Source: Viridilinea sp964592425 (GTDB lineage: Bacteria; Chloroflexota; Chloroflexia; Chloroflexales; Chloroflexaceae). From it: 64,000 nt of DNA. Below are positions 19,468 to 27,101 of this stretch, in pieces (position 1 is the stretch's first letter; every line of letters starts with the position of its first letter). The position numbers and the translations under genes are program-made. The stretch spans positions 62,001 through 126,000 of the forward strand of contig CAZQCG010000009.1 of NCBI GenBank assembly GCA_964592425.1, in the 5' to 3' direction. The notes beneath the pieces were generated by a model. That model searched no databases and was not told where the DNA came from. It was given only the letters and a program-made list of their open reading frames with translations.

Positions 19468-21633
19468 ATGACACAGATACCCCATCGACTCCGCTATATG
19501 CTCGCTCTCGCCGTCGTGCTCACCGCCCTGTGGTCGCTGCCGCAGGCCGCCCGCGCCGAAACCGAGCCGAACGACACTATCGCGACCGCCAGCACGATTG
19601 GGATAGGCCTCGCCAACGCCGAAATCAACGCAACGATCAGCACGACGAACGACCTCGACTATTACCGCTTCGAGGCCGCCGCCGCCGGCCAGACCTTTGT
19701 GATCCAGACCTTCAACATCTCCGGCCAGCGTAACGGCAACGGCACTAAGGTGCGCCTCTACAACAGCGGTGGCACCCTGCTTGAGACGGGTACCTTCGGC
19801 ACCGGCAGCGCCGACAAGCAGATCATCTACACCTTCACCAGCCCCGGCACCTACTTTCTGCTCGTCACCCGGGCCGATTTTACCGACTGGACTGGCGGCT
19901 ACTCGCTGCGTGTGCTGCCGAAGTACGACCAGCCAGGGGCGGCCTGGGACGAGGCCGACGGCTTCGAGCCCAACGACGTTCGCGAACTGGCTACTCCAAT
20001 CACCCCGGGCCTTGGCAACGCCCTCACCCGCACCCTCTTCGACAACAGCAACCTCGTCAGCGGCAACTCTGATTACGACTATTACCGCTTCGAGGTCACC
20101 GCCGGCCAGACCTTTGTGATCCAGACCTTCAACATCTCCGGCCAGCGTAACGGCAACGGCACTAAGGTGCGCCTCTACAACAGCGGTGGCACCCTGCTTG
20201 AGACGGGTACCTTCGGCACCGGCAGCGCCGACAAGCAGATCATCTACACCTTCACCAGCCCCGGCACCTACTTTCTGCTCGTCACCCGGGCCGATTTTAC
20301 CGACTGGACTGGCGGCTACTCGCTGCGTGTGCTGCCGAAGTACGACCAGCCAGGGGCGGCCTGGGACGAGGCCGACGGCTTCGAGCCCAACGACGTTCGC
20401 GAACTGGCTACTCCAATCACCCCGGGCCTTGGCAACGCCCTCACCCGCACCCTCTTCGACAACAGCAACCTCGTCAGCGGCAACTCTGATTACGACTATT
20501 ACCGCTTCGAGGTCACCGCCGGCCAGACCTTTGTGATCCAGACCTTCAACATCTCTGGCCAGCGTAACGGCAGCGGCACTCAGGTGCGCCTCTACAACAG
20601 CGGCGGCACCCTGCTAGAGACGGGTGCCTTCGGCACCGGCAGCGCCGACAAGCAGATCGTCTACACCTTCACCAGCCCTGGCACCTACTTCCTGCTCGTC
20701 ACCCGGGCCGATTTTACCAACTGGACTGGCGGCTACTCGCTGCGCGTGCTGCCGAAGTACGACCAGCCAGGGGCCGCCTGGGACGAGGCCGACGGCTTCG
20801 AGCCCAACGACGTTCGCGAACTGGCTACTCCAATCACCCCGGGCCTTGGCAACGCCCTCACCCGCACCCTCTTCGACAACAGCAACCTCGTCAGCGGCAA
20901 CTCTGATTACGACTACTATCGCTTCGAGGTCACCGCCGGCCAGACCTTTGTGATCCAGACCTTTAGTGTGGCGGGAGCGCTCCGCGGCAGCGGCACTCAG
21001 GTGCGCCTCTACAACAGCGGTGGCACCCTGCTAGAGACGGGTGCCTTCGGTACCGGCAGCACCGACAAGCAGATCGTCTACACCTTCACCAGCCCCGGTA
21101 CCTACTTCCTGCTCGTCACCCGGGCCGATTTTACCGACTGGACCGGCAGCTACTCGCTGCGCGTGCTGCCGAAGTACGACCAGCCGGGGGCCGCCTGGAA
21201 CGAGGCCAACGATTTCGAGCCCAATGATCTCCCTGAGCTCGCTACCCGGCTTGAGCTTGGCGCTGCCAGTGCCGTGAACAGGCAGATCCAGCTCAACGCC
21301 AACCTCGTGAGCGGCGACATCGATGTGGATTACTATCGCATTGAGGTGGCCGCCGGGCAGCGGATCGTCATCCAGACCTTTAACGTCCAGGTCGCCGCGG
21401 GTAACGTGGGTACCGGGCTAGTTCTCTTCAACAGCACGGGCACCAGAGTGAGCAACAGTGTGGCGGGGCGGGGCAATGTACACCGGGAGATCAACGCAAT
21501 CCTGCCGAACGCCGGGACGTACTTCGTGCGGGTGACGCGGCAGGACTTCAGTAGTTGGACAGGAACATACTCGCTGCGGGCCTGCGTCGATGTCTGTCAA
21601 CAGCGGGTTCACCTGCCGCTTGTACGTCGGTAA
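19468..21633 (+). CDS. Secreted protein of five tandem PPC domains
   Basis: The signal peptide (residues 1-31, ending ARAE) is followed by five pre-peptidase C-terminal (PPC)-type beta domains. Each carries D.DYYRFE and AGQTFVIQTF segments and a GTYFLLVTR..FT.WTG.Y end. The first four are nearly identical; the last has diverged. The protein ends CQQRVHLPLVRR. PPC domains usually accompany secreted peptidases, but no peptidase domain is present here. It is probably a structural or binding surface protein. GAGG lies ahead of the ATG. Confidence 0.8.
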   Translation: MTQIPHRLRYMLALAVVLTALWSLPQAARAETEPNDTIATASTIGIGLANAEINATISTTNDLDYYRFEAAAAGQTFVIQTFNISGQRNGNGTKVRLYNSGGTLLETGTFGTGSADKQIIYTFTSPGTYFLLVTRADFTDWTGGYSLRVLPKYDQPGAAWDEADGFEPNDVRELATPITPGLGNALTRTLFDNSNLVSGNSDYDYYRFEVTAGQTFVIQTFNISGQRNGNGTKVRLYNSGGTLLETGTFGTGSADKQIIYTFTSPGTYFLLVTRADFTDWTGGYSLRVLPKYDQPGAAWDEADGFEPNDVRELATPITPGLGNALTRTLFDNSNLVSGNSDYDYYRFEVTAGQTFVIQTFNISGQRNGSGTQVRLYNSGGTLLETGAFGTGSADKQIVYTFTSPGTYFLLVTRADFTNWTGGYSLRVLPKYDQPGAAWDEADGFEPNDVRELATPITPGLGNALTRTLFDNSNLVSGNSDYDYYRFEVTAGQTFVIQTFSVAGALRGSGTQVRLYNSGGTLLETGAFGTGSTDKQIVYTFTSPGTYFLLVTRADFTDWTGSYSLRVLPKYDQPGAAWNEANDFEPNDLPELATRLELGAASAVNRQIQLNANLVSGDIDVDYYRIEVAAGQRIVIQTFNVQVAAGNVGTGLVLFNSTGTRVSNSVAGRGNVHREINAILPNAGTYFVRVTRQDFSSWTGTYSLRACVDVCQQRVHLPLVRR
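19690..21357. repeat. 417-base tandem repeat within the PPC gene
   Basis: The CAGACCTTTGTGATCCAGAC landmark occurs at 19690, 20107, 20524 and 20941, with a diverged copy at 21358, always 417 bases (139 codons) apart. The first two units appear identical by eye. Later ones carry scattered changes. Confidence 0.92.
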
Positions 21634-21693
21634 CGTGCCCTGCGTGACATAACATTATGACCTTGAACCTTTTACCGAGCGGAGGATTGCCCC

Positions 21694-22674
21694 TCAATTC
21701 TCGGCACCTGATGCAGCGGGCTTGTTCGCCAGTTGTGGGTCGCTTGTCGCCCTGGCCCAGGCTACCGTCGCGGCGAGTGCTTCCACAAGTGGCGTTGCCT
21801 GCAGGCCGAAGTTTGTCGTAAACGCGCTGCTGTCCATCACGAACGGCCGCTCGAATTCGTAGAGCATCTCGGGTAGCTCGGCCAACGTCGGGTTGAACAG
21901 CCCGAGGATCCACAGCAGCGTTCGCCCCGCCGGGCGCACCTTTACCCGCTGCCCGAGGGCTACCTCCAGCAGGGCAAAGAACTGGGCCTGCGTGATTGGC
22001 GGCGCACTTGGGACGTGCCAGGCTCGGCCCAGGCCGCGCTCATCGGTGCCGAGGATGGCCAGCGTTTGCCCAAAGTCGGCGACGTAGGTAAAGGTATGCG
22101 GCTGATCGATCCGCCCAAGCGCGTTGACTGGCTTGCCGGTCAGCGCTGGCATGAAGAACTGCGCGCCCGAGACTTGATCGAAGGGGCCGAAGAAGTCGGA
22201 GCCACGGGCTGACGCGACCGCCAGATCGCCCCGCTCGTGGGCCGCGAAGAGCACCTCGGTCATGGCCTGGCGCACGCGCCCCTTGCGTGTGTGAGCGGCA
22301 TAGGGCGTCGTCTCGCTCAAGGGGTGGTTCTGCGGATCGCCATACATATACAGGTTTTCGGCCACGATGAGCCGCGCCCCCGTGGCCTGCGCCCCAGCGA
22401 TAATCGTCGCCTGGAGGGTGGGAAACTCCGCAGCCCAGCGGTGGTAGGGCGGTTGGGCGCACTGGTAGACCACTGCCGCCCCATGCAGCGCTGCAATCGC
22501 CCCGGCTGGCGTGTGTACGTCGCCCTTCATAAGCTCAACGCCTGCGGGGGTATTCGCTGAACGCCCACTACGGTTCAGCATGCGCACCTGTCGCCCGCGC
22601 TCACGCAATGCTCGTGCCGTCCACTGGCCTAGCGGCCCCGTTCCAATGATCAGGTGCAACTCGTCGTCTGTCAC
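21694..22674 (-). CDS. Extended SDR / NAD-dependent epimerase-dehydratase family protein
   Basis: The N-terminal Rossmann motif IGTGPLGQW and the following ERGRQVRMLNRSGR segment indicate an NAD(P)-binding short-chain dehydrogenase of the extended or atypical type. The usual YxxxK is not obvious: the equivalent stretch is ENLYMYGDPQ followed by TRKGRVR. The substrate is unknown. The GTG at 22674 was chosen because AGGGAGGG lies 5 bases ahead. A GTG at 22695 would add 7 residues. The gene converges on the PPC-repeat gene. Confidence 0.7.
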   Translation of the reverse strand: MTDDELHLIIGTGPLGQWTARALRERGRQVRMLNRSGRSANTPAGVELMKGDVHTPAGAIAALHGAAVVYQCAQPPYHRWAAEFPTLQATIIAGAQATGARLIVAENLYMYGDPQNHPLSETTPYAAHTRKGRVRQAMTEVLFAAHERGDLAVASARGSDFFGPFDQVSGAQFFMPALTGKPVNALGRIDQPHTFTYVADFGQTLAILGTDERGLGRAWHVPSAPPITQAQFFALLEVALGQRVKVRPAGRTLLWILGLFNPTLAELPEMLYEFERPFVMDSSAFTTNFGLQATPLVEALAATVAWARATSDPQLANKPAASGAEN

Positions 22675-22737
22675 CGGGCCCTCCCTGTTTAGCACTGGCT
22701 CCGATCCGTGGGCCGCCGCACGGCCCTGTTGGATCCC

Positions 22738-22768
22738 AGCATAGGGCCTGACACCGTGGTAGAGTCAA
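22738..22768 (-). promoter_or_regulatory. Weak candidate promoter of the SDR gene
   Basis: On the minus strand TTGACT (22768-22763) and TATGCT (22743-22738) are spaced by 19 bases, longer than ideal, about 64 bases upstream of the start. Confidence 0.3.
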
Positions 22769-22904
22769 GGGGGTAGGCACGACACGAAGATCGCCCGGCC
22801 ACAGGGTTGCGCGGCCCTTTGTGTCCTCTGTGCCTTTGTGATGAATGATCAGAATAGACCCTCATGCGGCTTCGCTGCACACTGCCGTTATGAAAAGGGT
22901 TCTC

Positions 22905-22927
22905 TTGGGAGGGCCATGCCCTCCCAA
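22905..22927 (-). terminator. Hairpin after tsaD
   Basis: TTGGGAGGGC and GCCCTCCCAA form a 10-base perfect stem around a 3-base loop, 27 bases past the tsaD stop. No T-run follows directly on the minus strand; CCCTTTT occurs 6 bases later. Confidence 0.5.
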
Positions 22928-22953
22928 ACCCTCCCATTTAAAGGGCGGGAGTG

Positions 22954-24126
22954 TCACTCCCCCAGGCGGAGCGACGGATGCACATCAAGGGCCCAATCGC
23001 TCTGTACACCGGCCGCGAAGCGGTAGTGTGCGGCGGCGGCGACCATTGCGGCATTGTCGGTGCAGAGGGCCAACGGTGGGTAGCGTACCGGCACCGAGGC
23101 GCGCCGGGTAAGCTCCTCGCGCAGGCGGGTGTTGGCGGCGACCCCCCCGGCCAGCAGGATGGCCTGTGCCTTGTAGTGGGTGGCAGCATTGACGGTCTTG
23201 GTGCTCAAGACATCAACCACCGATTCCTGGAAGGCATAGGCAAGCTGGGCCACAAACTGTGCATCAAGCGGGGGCGGCGGAGCAGCCGCTGCCCCTGGCG
23301 CTGGTGCCGCGCCCGCAGCCGGCGGCACCTCACGCCCGCGGGGGGAATGTTCGCCGGTGCGTTGGCGCGGCATACGTGCGGCAAGCTCCTGGCGCTCCTG
23401 GGCCCGGTGCAACACCGCCGTCTTGAGCCCACTAAAGGAGAAGTCGTAGCTGTCACGCAACCAGGCGCGCGGTAAGGGGGCCGCTGAGCCAGCCGTACGA
23501 GCGACCCGCTCAATCGCGGGGCCACCTGGGTAGTCCAGGCCCAGAATACGCGCTACCTTGTCGAAGGCTTCGCCAGCTGCGTCATCACGGGTCTGGCCAA
23601 GCAACTCGTAGTGGCCGTGGTCGTGCAGAAGCGCCAGCAGGGTGTGTCCCCCTGAAACGACCAGGGCGACCAGGGGGAATTCCGGTGGGGCCACGCTGAG
23701 TGCCGAGGGCAGCACCGGGCGCTGGCGCGGATCAAGCCAGTTGGCGTAAATATGCGCTTCGAGATGGTTCACACCCACAAAGGGTAGCCCGCGCTGCCAG
23801 GCCATCGCCTTGGCTGCGTTGAGCCCGGTCAGTAGAGCCCCGCTCAGGCCGGGGCCGCAGGTCGCCGCCACGGCGTGCAGGCCATCCCAACCGCCTGGGA
23901 CACTCGCCAGGGCCTCGTTGATCACCGGGGCCAGGGCCAGCATATGCTGGCGTGAGGCCACCTCGGGCACAATCCCGCCAAAGCGGCGGTGCAGGTCGAG
24001 CTGCGTCGCAACGACGTTGGCCAATACCTCGCGCCCGCCCCGCACAACTGCGGCTGCCGTCTCGTCACATGAGGTCTCCAGGGCCAGGATGGTAAATTCG
24101 GCGTCGGGCGTAGGCAGTGTTGGCAT
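22954..24126 (-). CDS. tsaD: tRNA N6-adenosine threonylcarbamoyltransferase TsaD
   Basis: TsaD transfers the threonylcarbamoyl group from its AMP carrier to A37 of ANN-decoding tRNAs. The ALETSCDETAAAVV start, the metal-binding HLEAHIYANW segment, VSGGHT and the C-terminal GGVAANTRLRE are all diagnostic. The ATG at 24126 was chosen because the family begins just before ILALETSCD. At 390 residues it is longer than the usual 335-350. The excess is an Ala/Pro-rich, probably disordered insert at about residues 252-285, between AQERQELA and the helix FVAQLAYAFQ. It is the last gene of the lysK-SDR-phosphatase-tsaD operon. Confidence 0.95.
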   Translation of the reverse strand: MPTLPTPDAEFTILALETSCDETAAAVVRGGREVLANVVATQLDLHRRFGGIVPEVASRQHMLALAPVINEALASVPGGWDGLHAVAATCGPGLSGALLTGLNAAKAMAWQRGLPFVGVNHLEAHIYANWLDPRQRPVLPSALSVAPPEFPLVALVVSGGHTLLALLHDHGHYELLGQTRDDAAGEAFDKVARILGLDYPGGPAIERVARTAGSAAPLPRAWLRDSYDFSFSGLKTAVLHRAQERQELAARMPRQRTGEHSPRGREVPPAAGAAPAPGAAAAPPPPLDAQFVAQLAYAFQESVVDVLSTKTVNAATHYKAQAILLAGGVAANTRLREELTRRASVPVRYPPLALCTDNAAMVAAAAHYRFAAGVQSDWALDVHPSLRLGE

Positions 24127-24136
24127 CGTCTGTTCC

Positions 24137-24763
24137 TTATGCTTCAGCCTGGACCAGGGGCGGGACATGGTTGACGGTGCGGATAATCATGCCGCTGCCA
24201 TAGCTGTCGATAGCAGTGAAACTACCCAGGTCGATGCGCCAACGCCAGTGCTCTGTGGGGGCCATACCGCTACAGAGGCAGAGCACGAGCTGAATGGGTG
24301 TGGCATGGGTGGCGATCAGGATGCGTGCGCCGCGCTGTGTATGTAGCAGGCGTTGCCAGGCTGCGCTGACCCGTGCATAGACTTCGGCCAGGCTTTCGCC
24401 GTCTTTAGCACGCCCGTGCAGGCCTGCACTCCAGCGGGCCTGAGCCGCGCCAGGATAACGCGCCAGCACCTCACGATAGGTCAAGCCTTCCCAATTGCCC
24501 TGGTCGATCTCGGCCCAGGCCGGATCGAGTTGTAGCGGCACCGTGGTGCGCCGCCCGGCAAGCACTGCCTCGGCGGTGAGGCGCGTGCGGCTAGCCGGGC
24601 TGGCCAGCGCTAGGCTAAAGGGAGTGCGCCGCAGACGTAGCGCCAGGGCCGCGGTCTGCTGGCCTCCGTAGGCCGTCAACGAACTATCGCTGCGGCTCTG
24701 GTAGCGCCGTGCAAGGTTGGCCTGGGTCTGTCCGTGGTGGAGCAGCCAGATACTGGTTCGCAC
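24137..24763 (-). CDS. Histidine phosphatase superfamily protein with altered RHG motif
   Basis: The phosphoglycerate-mutase-like fold is shown by the N-terminal LLHHGQTQAN motif, SPASRTRLTAEAVL and the second catalytic His in ATHATPIQLVL. The canonical Arg-His-Gly is His9-His10-Gly11 here, so the phosphate-binding Arg is replaced while the nucleophilic His is kept. The GTG start at 24763 has GAGGAG at a good distance. The stop lies 10 bases before the tsaD start, so the two are coupled. The substrate is unknown. Confidence 0.8.
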   Translation of the reverse strand: MRTSIWLLHHGQTQANLARRYQSRSDSSLTAYGGQQTAALALRLRRTPFSLALASPASRTRLTAEAVLAGRRTTVPLQLDPAWAEIDQGNWEGLTYREVLARYPGAAQARWSAGLHGRAKDGESLAEVYARVSAAWQRLLHTQRGARILIATHATPIQLVLCLCSGMAPTEHWRWRIDLGSFTAIDSYGSGMIIRTVNHVPPLVQAEA

Positions 24764-24789
24764 AGGGCGATCTCCTCACTTCGCCAGGC

Positions 24790-25725
24790 TCAGCCAATGC
24801 TCGCCGGGAGCCCTTCGCGGTAGGATGGATAACGTGGCACGATGCCCAACTCCTCGCGCATGCGCCGGTTGGCCATGCGGTGTGAGACAGCCGCCATGGC
24901 CACCATATCGGGCGGCAAGGGGCCGGTTCGGCGCGCCAGGCGGCTAAGACTGTTCAGCAGAAACACCAGGCCATGGCCGAGCAGCGGGTGCATCGTAGGG
25001 GGCGGCGGCGCACCGAGCAGGCGCGCCAGGTAACCGTAGAACTCAGCCACTGGCGCGGGCTCGTCGTCGGCAAGATTGTAGATGGCACCGGGCGTGCCCT
25101 GCTCAGGTAGCGCCAGCAAGGCCGTGATCAGATCATCAATGTGCATATTCGAGGCGTAGCCTCGTCCGCCGCCGATCAGTGGGAAACGTCCCCGGCGCAC
25201 CTGGTTGATCATCAGGGCCGGGCTGGATGGGCCGTAGACCGCGGCGATGCGGGCGATCATTACTGGCGTGCCCGTCAGGCGAAAACATTCGAGCAGGGCC
25301 TGCTCGGCTGCATATTTGGCCCGCGCATAGGTGAAGGCCGGGGCTGGTGGTGTTGCCTCAGTGAGCCAGTCCACACTGTTTGGATAGAGCGCTCCGCTGC
25401 TGGCATAGACTACGCAGCGCAGAGATCTGCGCCCGGGGCACACGCGAGCGAGCATTGCGGTGCTGGCGACGTTGGCCTGGTGGATCTGGCGCGGCGTACC
25501 CAGGGCCGAGCCAGCCAGGTGGTAGACCGTGTGTACGCCCTCCATTGCCAGGAGGAGATCGGAGGGGGCAGCTGCATCACCGACCACCGTATAGAAACCC
25601 TTGGCAGCGAGGGGCGCAAGGCGGTGGGGGTTCTGATCCAGACAGCGCACTCGCTGGCCCTGCGCCCGGAGGGCCAGCGCCAGGTGTCTGCCGATATAAC
25701 CGCCCGCCCCGGTAATCAGAAACAT
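24790..25725 (-). CDS. NAD-dependent epimerase/dehydratase (extended SDR)
   Basis: It has the Rossmann motif TGAGGYIGRH at residues 5-14, a conserved HLAGSA, the YASSGALYP strand and the catalytic YARAK (YxxxK). The family acts on nucleotide sugars or related alcohols; the exact substrate cannot be read from the sequence. It lies 23 bases after the lysK-like gene and 26 bases before the phosphatase gene. Confidence 0.82.
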   Translation of the reverse strand: MFLITGAGGYIGRHLALALRAQGQRVRCLDQNPHRLAPLAAKGFYTVVGDAAAPSDLLLAMEGVHTVYHLAGSALGTPRQIHQANVASTAMLARVCPGRRSLRCVVYASSGALYPNSVDWLTEATPPAPAFTYARAKYAAEQALLECFRLTGTPVMIARIAAVYGPSSPALMINQVRRGRFPLIGGGRGYASNMHIDDLITALLALPEQGTPGAIYNLADDEPAPVAEFYGYLARLLGAPPPPTMHPLLGHGLVFLLNSLSRLARRTGPLPPDMVAMAAVSHRMANRRMREELGIVPRYPSYREGLPASIG

Positions 25726-25748
25726 AGATTACTCAATGACAGTCAACC

Positions 25749-26792
25749 CTAGCCCAGCTGGGTCAGGACGTCGGTAAGCACGGTAATTGCCTGCAGGTAC
25801 TCCTCGATTTCGATATGCTCATCGGGGGTATGGTCGAGGCGCGAGTCACCAGGGCCGTAGGCAACGATCGGACAGCCCCAGGCTGGTCCAACTACATTCA
25901 TATCGGCGGTGCCACTCTTGTGCAGAAAACCTGGCTGGCCGCCATGGCTGCGGATGGCACGCATAAAGGCCCCTGCCAGGGGGGTCGTGCGCGGGCTGCG
26001 AAAGGCCGGGCAAGCACTCTCGAAGCGCAGGGTCGCTCGTCCGGCCAGGATGCGCAGCTCTTCACCCAGGGTGGCCGGATCAACCCCTTCAGGCAGACGT
26101 ATGCCGACTGTCGCCTCGCACCAGTCTAGCAGGCCGTCACTGCCGCTGGCCACCCGCCGCAGCGAGGGGCTCAACTGGTCGAAGATCCGCTCCCGGCGGT
26201 AGTTATAGGCGACACAGTGCTCTTCGACCATGCGCCAGAAATGCACCATGGCCTCAGGGACTGCCCGCTGCTCACCGGCACTGTGAGCCGCAGGCTGCTC
26301 GCTGCGATAATGCACGAGCAGGCGGCCCTTGTAGCCCAGGGTGATGCGATCCCAGCCACTCGGCTCGCCGATGATGCAAAAGGCCGGGTCGTAGCGCCCA
26401 CGGGCGTAGTGCGCCCCGCGTGAGCTGGCCGCCTCTTCTTCCGTCGCCCCGATCAGGGCCAGCTGGCAGCGCAGACGCCCCGAAAGCTCAGCCCGGCGCG
26501 CAGCCTGCACAAAGGTAGCGAAGGGGCCTTTGGCATCAACCGCACCGCGCCCGTACAGTCGCCCATCCTCAACCCGCACGGGAATCTCGCCCGCCACGGT
26601 GTCGATATGGCCCAGTAAAACCACCAGCGGCCCCGTCTCACCCACCAGACCGACGGCATTGCCAGCTGCATCAATTGTAGCCTGCCAGCCAAAGGCGGCC
26701 ATCTGCTCAGTCAGAAAGGTCGCCGCAGCCTCTTCCTGGCCCGAGAGCGAAGGAATGCGCAACAGTTGATCGAGAAAGGTGAGCTCTTCCAT
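25749..26792 (-). CDS. lysK: M20 peptidase, [LysW]-lysine/ornithine hydrolase or acetyl-lysine deacetylase
   Basis: The protein is a zinc amidohydrolase with GHIDTV, GRGAVDAKGP, GATEEEA and IGEPSGWD metal- and substrate-site segments, and TADMNVVG near the C-terminus. This pattern matches LysK/ArgE-like deacetylases that release lysine or ornithine from the LysW carrier. A simple N-acetyl-ornithine or acetyl-lysine deacetylase is the alternative, since no other lysW-pathway gene is present. The ATG at 26792 fits the family N-terminus. A TATAAT lies only 8 bases upstream, so the mRNA may be leaderless. Confidence 0.8.
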   Translation of the reverse strand: MEELTFLDQLLRIPSLSGQEEAAATFLTEQMAAFGWQATIDAAGNAVGLVGETGPLVVLLGHIDTVAGEIPVRVEDGRLYGRGAVDAKGPFATFVQAARRAELSGRLRCQLALIGATEEEAASSRGAHYARGRYDPAFCIIGEPSGWDRITLGYKGRLLVHYRSEQPAAHSAGEQRAVPEAMVHFWRMVEEHCVAYNYRRERIFDQLSPSLRRVASGSDGLLDWCEATVGIRLPEGVDPATLGEELRILAGRATLRFESACPAFRSPRTTPLAGAFMRAIRSHGGQPGFLHKSGTADMNVVGPAWGCPIVAYGPGDSRLDHTPDEHIEIEEYLQAITVLTDVLTQLG

Positions 26793-26799
26793 AGGCCGA

Positions 26800-26805
26800 A
26801 TTATA
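26800..26805 (-). promoter_or_regulatory. -10 box close to the lysK start (leaderless transcript)
   Basis: The minus strand reads TATAATTCGGCCTATG. A start site 7 bases after the -10 would fall at the ATG itself. No clear -35 is visible. The rest of the divergent 309-base region to 27101 holds no gene; CATAAAA near 26989 and TTTTATG near 27024 form a weak inverted repeat. Confidence 0.45.
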
Positions 26806-27101
26806 CTCCAAAGCCGCGCCGGTAGCGTGCGATGAGGTTTCTTCACAATCTACCGGATTGAGTTTTGCCGCAGCTTGTAGTACAGTTGATGCAGCTAGTG
26901 CCACCATCGGTTGTGGTCGATCAATCTTCCCGCGCCATCAGTCGCTGACAGCGCGGCACTTGTGGATCCGTCTCCAAGCCAGGCGATCATAAAAGGGTAA
27001 GTTCACCTTCCCGGAAGTTATTCTTTTATGAAGCCTGAACGTCGTTCAATTCAACCCAACATAATGATCGAAGCTTCGGTGATCCACGAGTGTGATTGTC
27101 T

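Noticed and set aside
19220..19471. 83-codon open frame ahead of the PPC gene
   Set aside because: It overlaps the candidate promoter and hairpin and has unusual composition and no known domain.
19690..21357. Regular 417-base repeats considered as a CRISPR-like array
   Set aside because: The repeats are continuous coding sequence of PPC domains without spacers.
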